Origin: Albimonas marina
Lineage (GTDB): Bacteria > Pseudomonadota > Alphaproteobacteria > Rhodobacterales > Rhodobacteraceae
Direction of reading: 5' to 3'
Assembly: GCF_029223255.1 (NCBI RefSeq)
Contig: NZ_JARHUC010000011.1
Coordinates: 102,505 to 166,504 of the forward strand
DNA: 64,000 nt
The first letter of the stretch is position 1. Every line of letters starts with the position of its first letter. Shown one piece after another: positions 25,732 to 35,332 of this stretch. Under the pieces are notes generated by a model, which saw only the letters and a program-made list of their open reading frames with translations, had not been told where the DNA came from and did no database searches. A program made the translations under genes and the position numbers.

Positions 25732-26892
25732 TCAGACCACCGGGATCCCGGGGCCGATGCGCGGCGAGAGGAACTGCGGCCCGTCCTCGCGCACCACGAT
25801 CACCTCCTCGTGCACCAGCAGCCGCCCGGGGCCGAGCGGGATCGAGGGCTCCAGCGTCAGCACCATGCCGGGGCGCAGGGGCGTGAGGTCGGCGGCGATC
25901 AGGGAGGGGGGCTCGGTCAGCTCCATCCCCAGCCCGTGGCCGAGGCGGCCGACGTCGATCTCCCCGCCGCCCAGCACCGCGCGCATCGCCTGCGCGAGGT
26001 CGGCGGGGGTGGCGCCGGGGCGGGCGAGGCCGGCGGCCACGTCGGTGGCCTCGACCAGCCGGGCGTGGGCGTCGGCCACCTCCGGCGCGGGCGGGCCCAG
26101 CGACCAGTTGCGGTCGAAGTCCGCGAAATAGCCGTCGCGCGAGAGGCCGGTGTCGAGCATCACCACGTCGCCCCGGGCGAGGGGGCGGTCGGAGGCGGGC
26201 GAGATCACGTCGCCGTAGCCGCCGGGCGCCGCGCCGCCGGCGAGGTAGGGCACCTGGTCGGCGCCTTCCTCGAGGCACAGGATCTGGAAGCGGCGGAACA
26301 GCTCCGACAGCGGCAGGCCGGGGCGCAGGATCTCGGGCGTGCGGGCGAAGGCGCGGCCAGCCACGGCGCAGGCGGCGGCGATCTTCTCGATCTCGGCCTC
26401 GGACTTCACCAGGCGCAGGTCGCGCATCAGGCCGCCGTCGTCGCGGAACCGTCGGCGGCCGATGCGCTCCGACAGGGCCAGCCAGTCGGCGAGCGGCATG
26501 CGCAGGCGCGTCTCGCGCCCCATCGGCAGGCCGATCTCGGCGTCGGGGGGCGAACGCTCGGCCAGGGTCGCGGCCAGCAGCGAGACGCCGTCGTCGGCAT
26601 AGTCGGGCGAGGACCAGCAGCGGATGTCGCGGATCCAGGTCCGGCCCATCAGTTCGGCCCCGATGGAGGGGATCACCGCCACGGGATCGCCCTGCGCGGG
26701 CACGACGAGGAACCACGGCCGGGTGGGGCTTTCCCAGAAGCGGGTGAGGAAGCCGGTGACCCAGCGGATCTCCGCCTCGGTGGTCAGCAGCAGGGCGGCG
26801 AGGCCGCGGGCGGCCATGGCGGCCTGCAGGAGCGCGAGGCGGGCGCGGTGCTCGGCTTCCGGGAAGCCGCGGGGCGGGTCGGGCGCGGTCAT
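25732..26892 (-). CDS. M24 family metallopeptidase (Xaa-Pro dipeptidase/ectoine hydrolase-like)
   Basis: A 386-residue pita-bread-fold metallohydrolase. The N-terminal creatinase-like domain (about 1-160) includes the LLLTTEAEIRWVTGF segment. The catalytic domain has metal ligands in MLDTGLSRDGYFADFDRNW (two Asp), GHGLGMELTEPPSL (His), LEPSI (Glu) and VHEEV (Glu), all intact. The ATG at 26892 begins a normal family N-terminus, and the open frame continues 37 codons upstream without a plausible start. Substrates in this family range from Xaa-Pro peptides to ectoine derivatives and creatine, and nothing nearby decides among them. Confidence 0.88.
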   Translation of the reverse strand: MTAPDPPRGFPEAEHRARLALLQAAMAARGLAALLLTTEAEIRWVTGFLTRFWESPTRPWFLVVPAQGDPVAVIPSIGAELMGRTWIRDIRCWSSPDYADDGVSLLAATLAERSPPDAEIGLPMGRETRLRMPLADWLALSERIGRRRFRDDGGLMRDLRLVKSEAEIEKIAAACAVAGRAFARTPEILRPGLPLSELFRRFQILCLEEGADQVPYLAGGAAPGGYGDVISPASDRPLARGDVVMLDTGLSRDGYFADFDRNWSLGPPAPEVADAHARLVEATDVAAGLARPGATPADLAQAMRAVLGGGEIDVGRLGHGLGMELTEPPSLIAADLTPLRPGMVLTLEPSIPLGPGRLLVHEEVIVVREDGPQFLSPRIGPGIPVV

Positions 26893-27042
26893 GGGGCATT
26901 CGGACACGGGCGGGGCGCCGGCGTCAACGGGCGAGCGCGTCGGGCCGGGCCCCTGCCCCCGGGCGCGCCGGGTCCTGCGCGCCGCGGGCGGGCGGGCGGC
27001 CACGGGCGCGCGGGCCGACGCGGCGCCCGGCCTGCGGCGGGC

Positions 27043-27966
27043 TCAGGCCTCGACGGTCCGCACCTCCCCCTCCGCCGTGGCCAGAAGCAGGCGGCGCAGG
27101 CCGGGGAGGCGGGCGGGCAGGCGGCGGGCCTCGGCCTCGGTCAGGAAGACCAGCGCGGTGGAGACGGCGTCGGCCAGCGCCGCCGTCTCCGCCTCGACCG
27201 AGACGGTGGCCCACAGCGGCGCGAGCTCAGGCACCGCGGGGTGCAGGATATGCGCCCGCCCGTCGGCGAAGCGCAGGGCGCCGGGGGAGGAGGTGGCGAG
27301 CGCCGAGCGCGTCAGGCTGCGCGTCTCCAGCAGGGCGCCGTCGGGCGCGGCCACCCCCACCCGCCAGGCGCCGCGGCCGGCGCGCAGCTCCCCCGCGTCG
27401 ACCAGCGCGTCGGGGAAGCCGTGGGCCGCGAGCGCCTCGGCGACCCGGTCCGCGGCCCAGCCCTGGGCGATGCCGTTGAGCGTCAGCGCCATGCCGGGGG
27501 CGAGGCGCACCGCCGCCGCCTCCGCCCGCACCCGTCCCCAGCCGACCGCCGCGAGCGCGCGCGCCAGCGCCGGGCCCGCGGCCTCGCCCCGCGCCTCCAG
27601 CGCCCACAGGGTCTGGACGGAGGGGTCGAAGAGGCCGCCGGTCGCGGCATGGACCTCTCCGGCGAGGTCGAGGACGGCGAGGAACGCGGCGGGCGGGGCG
27701 CGCAGGACGCCGTCGCGGTTGAGGCGGGAGAGGGCGCTGTCGGGGCGGTGGAGGCTGAACAGGGCCTCGGCCCGCGCAATCTCGGCGCGGGCGGCGGCGA
27801 GCGCCGGCTCGGCCAGGCGGGCGGGACCGCGCAGGCGGATCTCGGCGTCGGCCCCCAGCGCCCGGCCGCGCCAGGCGGAGACCTCGGGGCGCAGGGCGCC
27901 GTGGAGGCCGACGGCGGAGGCGCCGGCGGCGGCCGCGGCCAGCGCGAGGAAGCGCCGGCGCCTCAT
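27043..27966 (-). CDS. apbE: FAD:protein FMN transferase (ApbE family)
   Basis: A 307-residue enzyme that attaches FMN covalently to a Thr/Ser of target flavoproteins. The N-terminus carries a twin-arginine-like leader (RRRRFLALAAAAAGASA), placing it in the periplasm. Family motifs visible are LFSLHRPDSALSRLNRDG, TGGLFDPSVQTLWAL, LTLNGIAQGWAADRVAEAL and the late ADAVSTALVFL region. The start overlaps the stop of the NosR-like gene as ATGA. The NosR-like protein carries the flavinylation motif, so the pair is very probably enzyme and substrate. Confidence 0.9.
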   Translation of the reverse strand: MRRRRFLALAAAAAGASAVGLHGALRPEVSAWRGRALGADAEIRLRGPARLAEPALAAARAEIARAEALFSLHRPDSALSRLNRDGVLRAPPAAFLAVLDLAGEVHAATGGLFDPSVQTLWALEARGEAAGPALARALAAVGWGRVRAEAAAVRLAPGMALTLNGIAQGWAADRVAEALAAHGFPDALVDAGELRAGRGAWRVGVAAPDGALLETRSLTRSALATSSPGALRFADGRAHILHPAVPELAPLWATVSVEAETAALADAVSTALVFLTEAEARRLPARLPGLRRLLLATAEGEVRTVEA

Positions 27967-30104
27967 GCCGCGGGCTCCGGCCGGGGCGCCGGGCGCAGGC
28001 GGGGCGGGAGCGGCCCGGCGCGGCCCTTCGCGGCCAGCACCAGCGGCACGCACTGGCGCGGGTCGTCGTGGAGGGTCACGCAGTCGAGGCACTGGAAGCA
28101 CTCGGAATAGGCGATCTCGCCGGTCTTCTCGATCGCCCCGTAGGGGCAGCGCACCCGGCAGAGCTGGCAGGGGGAGCCGCAGGCGGCGCGGCGGGGGATC
28201 CAGTCCCGCGCCCGGAGCAGCCCGCCGATGGCCATGACCGCGCCCAGCGGGCAGACGTAGCGGCAGAAGCCCTTGAACAGGACCGTGCCCAGCGCCAGCC
28301 ACAGGGCGGCGTAGGCGACGAAGATCCACTCGCGCTGGAAGCCGGTGGTGACGGCGGTCTTGAAGGGCTCGATCTCGGCGTAGGTCTCGACGCGGGCGGG
28401 GTCGAGGAAGACGGCGGCGATCAGGCCGGCGAGGAGGACGTATTTCACGGCCTTCAGGCGGCGGTCCCAGCGGGGCGAGGGCTCGACGGTGGGCAGGCGC
28501 AGCAGGCGGCCAAGATGGTGAGCGAATTCCTGCATCGCGCCGAAGGGGCAGAGCCAGCCGCAGAACAGGCCCCGGCCGAAGGCGACGAAGCCCGCGATGG
28601 TCGCCGCCCAGATGAGCAGCGAAAACGGATCGTAGAGCAGGAAGTCGAAGGCGCCCCCGTCCCAGGCGGTGCGGATCACGCCCAGGACCGTGACGATCGA
28701 GAGCTGGCCCTGCCCCCACCAGCCGACGAAGCCGATCACCGCGGCCAGCACCGCCAGCCGGATCGGCGTGTAGACCGGGGCGCCGGCGAGGCGGCGCATC
28801 CCGGGGCCGAGGGCCGCGCCGAGCCCCGCGAGGCCCACGGCCAGGACGCCTAAGTCCACGGCGCGGCCGCGCAGGGCCTCGGCGAAGGGGGAGAGGGGTT
28901 TCGGCGTTGTGGGGCGCTTGAAGAACCGCTCGGGCGTCGCGTGCTGGACGCTCAGCGTGCGGGTTCCGACCTGGGGCTGGAAGGAGCCATGCTCGCGCAC
29001 CGCCAGCAGGTCGAGGGTCCAGGGGCGGGAGGGGTCGAAGCCGAGGCGCCGGTCGGTGCGCAGGATCATGGCGCGGCCCTCGGGCGCGCCCTCGGCCAGC
29101 TCCACGTGGAGGTCGGCGTCGCGCAGGGACACCGGCAGGTCGTCCTGCGCGGCCGAGATCAGGTCGGGCGAGGTGTTGCGCACGAAGTCCTCGGAGACGA
29201 GGCCGTGGCGGCCCGCCTCGATCAGCAGGATCGGCTCGTCGTGGGGCGAGATCTCGCGGAAGGCGTCGAGCTCGCGCAGAGTGTCGGGGGCCAGCGCCGC
29301 GCGGGCGATGGACTTCGGGCCGAGGTCGGCGATCCACAGGTCCAGGTAGGGCGCCTCGGGGTCGACGCCGGGGTCGTCGTCCTCCCACAGCGAGCCGGCG
29401 AAGAGGGCCTGCACCTCGGCGTTGGTCACGATGTGGCGGGAGACGACGCCGCCCTCGATCATCTGCGCCCAGGTCAGGGGCTCGTCGTGGTCGGGGTCGG
29501 GGACGGCCGCGGGGGGGCGGGCGACGCCCTGCAGGTGTTCGCGGGCCACCGCGTGGGCGGCGGCCAGCACGCTCTCGTGCGCGATGCGGATCGAGGCCGT
29601 CGCCTTGGTCACCCCGTCCAGGTAGACGAGCGAGGAGGCCGCGTCCGGAGCGCCGTAGGGCGTGCCGACCACGAGGGTCGAGGAGATCGACTCGCCCCGG
29701 TACTGCTCGAAGAAGGCGTGGAACGGGGCCTGGCCGAGGCCGGAGACGAAGATCGGCTCGTTATGCGACAGCAGGCGGACGTCGATGAAGCGGCCCTGGT
29801 CGTCGAGCGTCACCAGCGCGTCGATGGGCGCGCCGGAGAAGCCGGGGAGGGGGGCGAGCGGCTCGGTCTGGAAGACGTGACCCGCGGGGGCGCCGCCGGA
29901 GTTGAGGATCGTCCAGATGCCGCGGGGGTCCACCTGCTCGCCGAGGGAGTAGGGGGGCAGGACCAGCTCGGCGAGCTCGTTGCGGGGCAGGGGATCCGCC
30001 GCGGCGGGGGCGCCGGCGAGGGCCGCGAGACCTGCGCAGAGCAGGCCGGCGAGGCGAAGCCGCCGTGCCGCGGGACGGCCGGATGGGGGGCGAGGGGCGC
30101 GCAT
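27963..30104 (-). CDS. NosR/NirI-family flavoprotein and iron-sulfur membrane protein
   Basis: A 713-residue protein with a signal peptide (to about 36), a periplasmic FMN-binding domain (about 85-190) with the flavinylation motif DGVTKAT (target Thr169), a second periplasmic region, about five transmembrane helices (from residue 425), and cytoplasmic cysteine sets: FCGWLCPFGAMQ, FCRYVCPLGAVM, CGSPCQLCRVRCP and CFQCLDC. This is the full NosR layout, but no nosZ or denitrification gene is nearby. It forms an operon with apbE. A GTCGAAT motif copy lies 35-47 bp upstream, suggesting service to the quinoprotein system, perhaps in electron transfer or regulation. That role is inferred. Confidence 0.88.
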   Translation of the reverse strand: MRAPRPPSGRPAARRLRLAGLLCAGLAALAGAPAAADPLPRNELAELVLPPYSLGEQVDPRGIWTILNSGGAPAGHVFQTEPLAPLPGFSGAPIDALVTLDDQGRFIDVRLLSHNEPIFVSGLGQAPFHAFFEQYRGESISSTLVVGTPYGAPDAASSLVYLDGVTKATASIRIAHESVLAAAHAVAREHLQGVARPPAAVPDPDHDEPLTWAQMIEGGVVSRHIVTNAEVQALFAGSLWEDDDPGVDPEAPYLDLWIADLGPKSIARAALAPDTLRELDAFREISPHDEPILLIEAGRHGLVSEDFVRNTSPDLISAAQDDLPVSLRDADLHVELAEGAPEGRAMILRTDRRLGFDPSRPWTLDLLAVREHGSFQPQVGTRTLSVQHATPERFFKRPTTPKPLSPFAEALRGRAVDLGVLAVGLAGLGAALGPGMRRLAGAPVYTPIRLAVLAAVIGFVGWWGQGQLSIVTVLGVIRTAWDGGAFDFLLYDPFSLLIWAATIAGFVAFGRGLFCGWLCPFGAMQEFAHHLGRLLRLPTVEPSPRWDRRLKAVKYVLLAGLIAAVFLDPARVETYAEIEPFKTAVTTGFQREWIFVAYAALWLALGTVLFKGFCRYVCPLGAVMAIGGLLRARDWIPRRAACGSPCQLCRVRCPYGAIEKTGEIAYSECFQCLDCVTLHDDPRQCVPLVLAAKGRAGPLPPRLRPAPRPEPAA

Positions 30105-30138
30105 GGCCCCGAGGTTACGCCCGCGCCCGGAGGCTTCG

Positions 30139-30151
30139 TATTCGACGTAGG
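30139..30151 (-). promoter_or_regulatory. GTCGAAT motif upstream of the NosR-like gene
   Basis: On the minus strand this reads CCTACGTCGAATA, co-directional with and 35-47 bp before the NosR-like start. It matches the shared core GTCGAATA seen upstream of the cytochrome gene. The remaining gap to hypE (30152-30411) is GC-rich with no recognisable gene. Confidence 0.42.
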
Positions 30152-30411
30152 TCGCAGGCGGGGGAGGCGCGGGCGGCGTCCATTGGACCGAAGGGCGACG
30201 CCGCGGCCGTGAGGCGACGTTGCGTCGGACGGATCGGGCCGCAGGGCGGCGTGCGAGATGCCCGTCGTCGGCGGCGCGGCCCGCGGCCCGCAGGAGGCCC
30301 CGGGTCGAGCCCGGGGGCGCCGGTTGGGGCAGGCGGAGAGAGGAGCGCGTCGGGCGTAGAACCGGCGGGGGCGGGCGGGCGAGGCCTCGCCCCCCGAGGG
30401 GGCGTGGCGCC

Positions 30412-31479
30412 TCAGCAGATGCGGGGCAGCTGCTCGCCGACCAGCATGTCGACGATGCGGCGGCCGCCGAAGGCGGTGCGCATGGTCACGCGGCCGGGCT
30501 CGCCCTCCTGCGCGCGGCCGACGATGCAGGCGCCTTCGCCCTCGGGCAGCAGGCGCATGGCGGCGAGGGCGGCGTCGGCCTCGTCCTCGGGGACGAAGCA
30601 GACCAGGGTGCCCTCGTTGGCGAGGTAGAGGGGGTCGAGGCCGAGGATCTCGCACATGCCCTTCACTTCCGCGCGCAGCGGCAGGGCGGTCTCGGAGAGC
30701 TCGATCTCGCAGGCCGAGGCCTCGGCGATCTCGTTCAGGGCCGAGGCGATGCCGCCGCGGGTCGCGTCGCGGGCGCAGCGCAGGTTGGGGGCGGCGGCGA
30801 GGGCGGCCTCCATCAGGCGGTTCAGCGAGGCGCAGTCGGATTGCAGGTCGGTGGACAGCGCCAGGTCCCCGCGGGCGGCGAGGATCGCGGCGCCGTGGTC
30901 GCCCAGCACGCCGTTGACGAGGGCGACGTCGCCGGGGCGGACGCGCTCGGCCGCCAGCTCCCGGCCGGGCGGGATCACGCCGACGCCGGAGGTGGTGACG
31001 TAGACCCGGTCGGCGGCGCCGCGCTGCACGACCTTGGTGTCGCCGGTGACGATGCGCACGCCGGCGCGGTCGGCCTCGGCCCGCATGGTGGCGGCGATGC
31101 GCTGGAGGAGGGCGACCTCGCAGCCCTCCTCGATGATGAAGGCGGCCGACAGCCACAGCGGGCGCGCGCCGCCGACGGCGAGGTCGTTGACCGTCCCGCA
31201 GACCGCCAGCTTGCCGATGTCGCCGCCGGGGAATTCCACCGGGGTCACCACGAAAGAATCCGTGGTGAAGGCGAGGCGGGCGCCGGGCTCGGCCAGGGCC
31301 GTGGAGGTCAGGCGGGCCTGGTCCTCCATCCCCGGAGGCTCGAAGGCGGCGGTGAAGACGCCCTCGACGAGGTCGCGCATGGCGCGGCCGCCGCCGCCGT
31401 GGGCCAGCGTCACGCGCTCGTCCCTCAGGGTGCGGGCGGGGCGTCGGGGGGCGGGGATCTGTTCCATGGCGTCCTTCAT
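30412..31479 (-). CDS. hypE: Hydrogenase maturation protein HypE
   Basis: A 355-residue ATP-dependent enzyme that dehydrates the C-terminal thiocarboxamide to thiocyanate, producing the cyanide ligands of the NiFe site. The protein ends with the required PRIC, whose terminal Cys carries the carbamoyl group. AIR synthase-like ATP motifs are visible: AHGGGGRAMRDL near the N-terminus, TDSFVVTP and RDATRGGIASALNEIA. It is the last gene of the long hup/hyp operon, 10 bp after hypD. An in-frame ATG at 31467 with AAGGA is an alternative start, giving a protein 4 residues shorter. Confidence 0.96.
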   Translation of the reverse strand: MKDAMEQIPAPRRPARTLRDERVTLAHGGGGRAMRDLVEGVFTAAFEPPGMEDQARLTSTALAEPGARLAFTTDSFVVTPVEFPGGDIGKLAVCGTVNDLAVGGARPLWLSAAFIIEEGCEVALLQRIAATMRAEADRAGVRIVTGDTKVVQRGAADRVYVTTSGVGVIPPGRELAAERVRPGDVALVNGVLGDHGAAILAARGDLALSTDLQSDCASLNRLMEAALAAAPNLRCARDATRGGIASALNEIAEASACEIELSETALPLRAEVKGMCEILGLDPLYLANEGTLVCFVPEDEADAALAAMRLLPEGEGACIVGRAQEGEPGRVTMRTAFGGRRIVDMLVGEQLPRIC

Positions 31480-31489
31480 GGCCTGTCCC

Positions 31490-32626
31490 TCATTCCGCGG
31501 CGACGCGGGCGCCGCCGTATTGCCAGTAGGCCGCGCAGGCGCCCTCGGAGCTGACCATCAGGGCGCCGAGCGGGGTCTCGGGCGAGCAGCCGTTCCCGAA
31601 GCGGGGGCAGGCGGTGGGCTTGATGCGGCCGGTCATCACCTGGCCGCAGGCGCAGCCCTCGGGTTCCTCGACATGGCGGGGGCCGGCGGCGTAGCCGACG
31701 TTGAACTTCTCCTCCGCATCCCAGGCCGCGAAGGCCGGGCGGATGCGCAGGCCGGAGGCGTCGATCTCGCCCAGGCCCCGCCATTCGAAGCTGGGACGGG
31801 GTTCGTAGACCTGCTCGATGGCCGCCAGCGACACCGGGTTGCCGTGCTCGGGGACCACGCGGGCGTACTGGTTCTCGACCTCTGCGCGGCCGTCGCGGAT
31901 CTGCTCGAGGACCATGAGGACGGATTGCAGGAGGTCGAGCGGCTCGAAGCCCGCCACCACGATGGGCTTGCCGTAGTCGGCGGCGATGAAGTCGTAGGGG
32001 TGGGTTCCGATGACCATCGAGACGTGGCCCGGGCCCACGAAGCCGTCGAGCATCATGAACGGGTCGTCCAGCAGCGCCTTCAGCGGCGGCGGGACGGTGA
32101 TGTGGTTGCAGAAGATCGAGAAATTGGGGATCTGCTCGCGCGCCGCCTGCAGGAGGGTCAGGGCGGTGGAGGGGGTGGTCGTCTCGAAGCCGAGGCCGAA
32201 GAACACCACCTCGCGGTCGGGGTTGCGGCGGGCGAGTTCGAGGGCGTCCAGCGGCGAGTAGACCATGCGCACGTCGGCCCCGCGGGCCTTGGCCTGCATG
32301 AGGGAGCCCTTGGTCCCCGGCACCCGCATGGCGTCGCCGAAGGTGGTGAAGATGACGCCGGGCTTCTCGGCGATCTCGACGCATTCGTCGACGCGGGCCA
32401 TGGGCAGGACGCAGACGGGGCAGCCGGGGCCGTGGATGAACTCGATCCCCTCATGCACCAGCTTGTCGAGCCCGTAGCGGAAGATCGCGTGGGTGTGGCC
32501 GCCGCAGATCTCCATGATGCGGACGGGCTCGTCCCTGGTGGCGCCGATCTGGTCGGTGACCTCGGCGATGCGGGCGATCAGGGCGCGGGCGGCCTTGGGG
32601 TCGCGGAATTCCTCGACGTATCTCAC
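31490..32626 (-). CDS. hypD: Hydrogenase maturation protein HypD
   Basis: A 378-residue iron-sulfur scaffold on which Fe(CN)2CO is assembled together with HypC. The landmarks are RIMEICGGHTHAIFRYGLD, HGPGCPVCVLP, GFETTTPSTA, and the C-terminal [4Fe-4S] ligands in GCACGQVMTGRIKPTACPRFGNGCSP. There is no ATG at the right place. The start is GTG at 32626, overlapping the hypC stop as GTGA, which gives the normal family N-terminus MRYVEEFRD. A longer open frame upstream is only a shadow of hupR. Confidence 0.95.
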   Translation of the reverse strand: MRYVEEFRDPKAARALIARIAEVTDQIGATRDEPVRIMEICGGHTHAIFRYGLDKLVHEGIEFIHGPGCPVCVLPMARVDECVEIAEKPGVIFTTFGDAMRVPGTKGSLMQAKARGADVRMVYSPLDALELARRNPDREVVFFGLGFETTTPSTALTLLQAAREQIPNFSIFCNHITVPPPLKALLDDPFMMLDGFVGPGHVSMVIGTHPYDFIAADYGKPIVVAGFEPLDLLQSVLMVLEQIRDGRAEVENQYARVVPEHGNPVSLAAIEQVYEPRPSFEWRGLGEIDASGLRIRPAFAAWDAEEKFNVGYAAGPRHVEEPEGCACGQVMTGRIKPTACPRFGNGCSPETPLGALMVSSEGACAAYWQYGGARVAAE

Positions 32627-32913
32627 GACGTGCCCTCCAGGGACTTGGCGCCTTCGGCCATGGCGTCGAGGGCTTCCTGCGCCTCGCCCAGCTCGCGCAG
32701 GGCGTCGAGGGTGCGGGCGGCCTCGTCCTCGTCGATGCGCGCCATGGCGAAGCCGACGTGGATCAGGACCCATTCGCCGATGAGTGCGTCGAGGGGGCCG
32801 TCGGCGACGCAGGCCACCGAGACCTCTCGCCGGACGCCGGAGACGTCGGCCATCGCCATCTGGCGGGCCTCGTCGGTGATCGCGACGATCTTGCCGGGAA
32901 TGCCCAGACACAT
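32623..32913 (-). CDS. hypC: Hydrogenase assembly chaperone HypC
   Basis: A 96-residue chaperone that begins MCLGIPGKI, the invariant N-terminus in which Cys2 holds the iron complex passed between HypD and the large-subunit precursor. The remainder shows the OB-fold pattern with GEWVLIHVGFAMARID, followed by a longer than usual acidic helical tail. It starts 3 bp after the hupR stop and overlaps hypD by 4 bp. The related HupF at 38702-39025 is the hydrogenase-specific paralogue. Confidence 0.96.
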   Translation of the reverse strand: MCLGIPGKIVAITDEARQMAMADVSGVRREVSVACVADGPLDALIGEWVLIHVGFAMARIDEDEAARTLDALRELGEAQEALDAMAEGAKSLEGTS

Positions 32914-32916
32914 GCC

Positions 32917-34398
32917 TCAGTCCTCCTCTTCGGCGTCGATGCGGGATGGCGGCGCCAGCCCGTAGCGGTCGAGCTTGGCGCGCAGGCCGACGCGGGAGAG
33001 GCCCAGCTCGGCCGCCGCCCGGCTCTTGTTCCAGCGCAGGCGCGTCAGCGTCTCGCGCAGGATGCGCATCTCCATCAGCTCGATCCGATCCTTCAGGGCG
33101 CCCTCGGCGGTCATCACGTCGGAGGCGCGGCGGTCGTCGGGGTCCTGGCCGGGCTCGGCCTGCAGGATGGGGCGGGAGATCAGCTCGGGGCCGAGGACGG
33201 GGCCCTGGGCGGCCACCAGCATCCGGGTGATCTCGTTCTCCAGTTCGCGCAGGTTGCCGGGCCAGTCGTAGCCCTCGAGGAACTCCAGCGCGGCGTCCGA
33301 CAGGCCGCGCACCGGCTTGCCGTGGCGGGCGGAGAGGTCGGCGAGCAGGCTCTGCGCCAGCACCGAGACGTCGCCGGGACGGGCGCGGAGCGGCGGGATC
33401 GCGATCTCGGCCACCGCGAGGGCGAAGTAGAGGTCGGAGCGGAAGGCGCCCTCGGCCACCATCGCCTTCAGGTCCCGGTGGGCCCCGCAGATCAGGCGCA
33501 GGCGGGTGGTCTGGGTCTCCAGCGCGCCGACCTGGGCGAAGGCGCCCTCGGCGGCGACGCGCAGGAGGGCGACCTGGAGGCGAGGGCTCAGGCTGTCGAC
33601 GCCGTTGAGGAACAGGGTCCCGCGGTCGGCCTTCTGGAACAGGCCGATGCGGGTGGACTGCACGCCCGGCGCGGCGCCGCGGCGGATGCCGAACAGCTCG
33701 GCCTCCAGCATCTCGTCGCTCATCCCGGCGCAGTTGAGCGCGAAGAACGGGCGGTCGGAGCGCAGCGAGGCGTAGTGCATGGCCCGCGCGATCTCGGCCT
33801 TGCCCACGCCGGGCTCTCCGGTCAGCAGGACGGGGATGTCGAAGCTGGCGTGGCGGCGGGCGGCGCCGATGACGGCGTTGAGGGGGGAGTTGGGGGCGCG
33901 CAGGATCTGCTCGAACCCCAGCCCCTCGCGCAGGGCCTTGCGGCGCTTCTCCAGTTTCGAGTCCGCGGCGGAGCTCAGGTAACGCATCTCCAGCGACATG
34001 CGCTCGTGATCGCGGGACAGGCGAAACAGGTGGACGGCGTTGCGGGCCGCCATCAGCAGCTGGTCGGGGTGCCAGGGCTTGGGGATGAACTGGTAGATCC
34101 CCGCCTCGTTGATCGCCGAGATCATGTCGTTGGTCTCGGTGTAGCCGGTGATGACGATGCGCACCGTCTCGGGCCAGCGCTCGCGGCATTCGGCCAGGAA
34201 CTCCGCGCCCGTGCGCCCCGGCATCCGCTGGTCGCAGAAGATCGCCTGGACGTAGTTGTCCTGCATGCAGGCCATGGCCTGTTCGGCGTCGGCGGCCTCG
34301 AGACAGTCGAACTCGTCCTCCAGCGCCATGCGCATGGCGGCGAGCGAGTGCGGCTCGTCGTCGACCAGCAGCAGGGTGGGCAGGGGCGCGGGGCTCAT
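32917..34398 (-). CDS. hupR: Hydrogenase transcriptional regulator HupR/HoxA (NtrC-type)
   Basis: A 493-residue response regulator of hydrogenase genes. The receiver domain has Asp56 (IFCDQRMPG) as phospho-acceptor and Lys in IPKPW. The central AAA+ region has Walker A GEPGVGKA (194-201), but the GAFTGA loop is replaced by RGAAPGVQ, and the Walker B region reads TLFLNGVD rather than TLFLDE. The Fis-type helix-turn-helix is at the C-terminus ([21 protein letters not shown]). Loss of GAFTGA agrees with the R. capsulatus HupR, which works with sigma-70 and is active unphosphorylated. It partners the HupT kinase. It lies between hypB and hypC. Confidence 0.95.
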   Translation of the reverse strand: MSPAPLPTLLLVDDEPHSLAAMRMALEDEFDCLEAADAEQAMACMQDNYVQAIFCDQRMPGRTGAEFLAECRERWPETVRIVITGYTETNDMISAINEAGIYQFIPKPWHPDQLLMAARNAVHLFRLSRDHERMSLEMRYLSSAADSKLEKRRKALREGLGFEQILRAPNSPLNAVIGAARRHASFDIPVLLTGEPGVGKAEIARAMHYASLRSDRPFFALNCAGMSDEMLEAELFGIRRGAAPGVQSTRIGLFQKADRGTLFLNGVDSLSPRLQVALLRVAAEGAFAQVGALETQTTRLRLICGAHRDLKAMVAEGAFRSDLYFALAVAEIAIPPLRARPGDVSVLAQSLLADLSARHGKPVRGLSDAALEFLEGYDWPGNLRELENEITRMLVAAQGPVLGPELISRPILQAEPGQDPDDRRASDVMTAEGALKDRIELMEMRILRETLTRLRWNKSRAAAELGLSRVGLRAKLDRYGLAPPSRIDAEEED

Positions 34399-34402
34399 CG
34401 GT

Positions 34403-35332
34403 CTATTCCGCGGCGCGGTCGCGCTGGGCGGCGCGCTCGGCCTCGGCGTCGAGCCAGGCGAGCCAGTGCTCCATGCCCTCGCCGGTGCGGGCCGAGAGGC
34501 GGATGACCTCGATCGCCGGGTTCACGCGGCGCAGGTTGGCTTCGTAGAGGTCGAGGTCCACGTCGCAGTGGGGGGCGAGGTCGGTCTTGTTGAGGACCGC
34601 GATCCGGGCGGCGGCGAACATGTCGGGGTATTTCAGCGGCTTGTCCTCCCCCTCTGTGACCGAGAGGATCGCGACCTTGGCGGCCTCGCCCAGGTCGAAG
34701 CCGGCGGGGCAGACGAGGTTGCCGACGTTCTCGATGAACAGGATCGCGCCGGCGGGCAGGGGCAGATGCTCCAGCGCGTGCTGGACCATGTGGGCGTCGA
34801 GATGGCAGCCCTTGCCGGTGTTGACCTGCACCGCCGGGGCGCCGGTGGCGCGGATGCGGTCGGCGTCGTTCGAGGTCTGCTGGTCGCCCTCGATCACCGC
34901 CACGTCGCGGGGGGCGGGGCGGGCGGAGAGGGCCTCGATGGTCTTCACCAGCAGCGTGGTCTTGCCCGAGCCGGGCGAGGAGACGAGGTTCAGCGCCAGC
35001 ACCCCCAGCGCGCCCAGCAGGCGGCGGTTGACGGCGGCGTAGCCGTCGTTCTTGGCCAGCACGTCGGTCTCGATCTCGATCAGGCGGGCCTGGGACATGC
35101 CGGGGACCTCGACGCCCGCGGGGCCGTGGCCGAAGTGCAGGTCGCCGCCGGCGCGGGCGCCCTGAGGGTCGGGGCGGTGCACGTGGACCTCGGTCCCGCA
35201 GCCGCAGTCGGGGCCGTGGACGTGGTCATGCCCGTGATGGTGGTGGTGGCCGTGGTCGTGCCCATGCCCGTGGTCATGGGAATGGGAATGGCCTTCCAGC
35301 TTCGCGTCGCCGCATCCGCAGACGGTGCACAT
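34403..35332 (-). CDS. hypB: Nickel-binding GTPase HypB with histidine-rich N-terminus
   Basis: A 309-residue GTPase that inserts nickel into the hydrogenase large subunit with HypA. The N-terminus has the CTVCGCG metal site (Cys2, Cys5, Cys7) and then 17 histidines within residues 15-52, a nickel storage segment. The GTPase motifs are SPGSGKTT (119-126), the switch regions with [13 protein letters not shown], and NKTDL. The ATG at 35332 overlaps the hypA stop as TGATG. Length and architecture match the HypB of Rhizobium/Rhodobacter hydrogenase loci. Confidence 0.96.
   Translation of the reverse strand: MCTVCGCGDAKLEGHSHSHDHGHGHDHGHHHHHGHDHVHGPDCGCGTEVHVHRPDPQGARAGGDLHFGHGPAGVEVPGMSQARLIEIETDVLAKNDGYAAVNRRLLGALGVLALNLVSSPGSGKTTLLVKTIEALSARPAPRDVAVIEGDQQTSNDADRIRATGAPAVQVNTGKGCHLDAHMVQHALEHLPLPAGAILFIENVGNLVCPAGFDLGEAAKVAILSVTEGEDKPLKYPDMFAAARIAVLNKTDLAPHCDVDLDLYEANLRRVNPAIEVIRLSARTGEGMEHWLAWLDAEAERAAQRDRAAE

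Noticed and set aside
27963..30104. Denitrification nosR gene
   Set aside because: No nosZ, nosD, nosF or nosY follow. Only apbE is adjacent.
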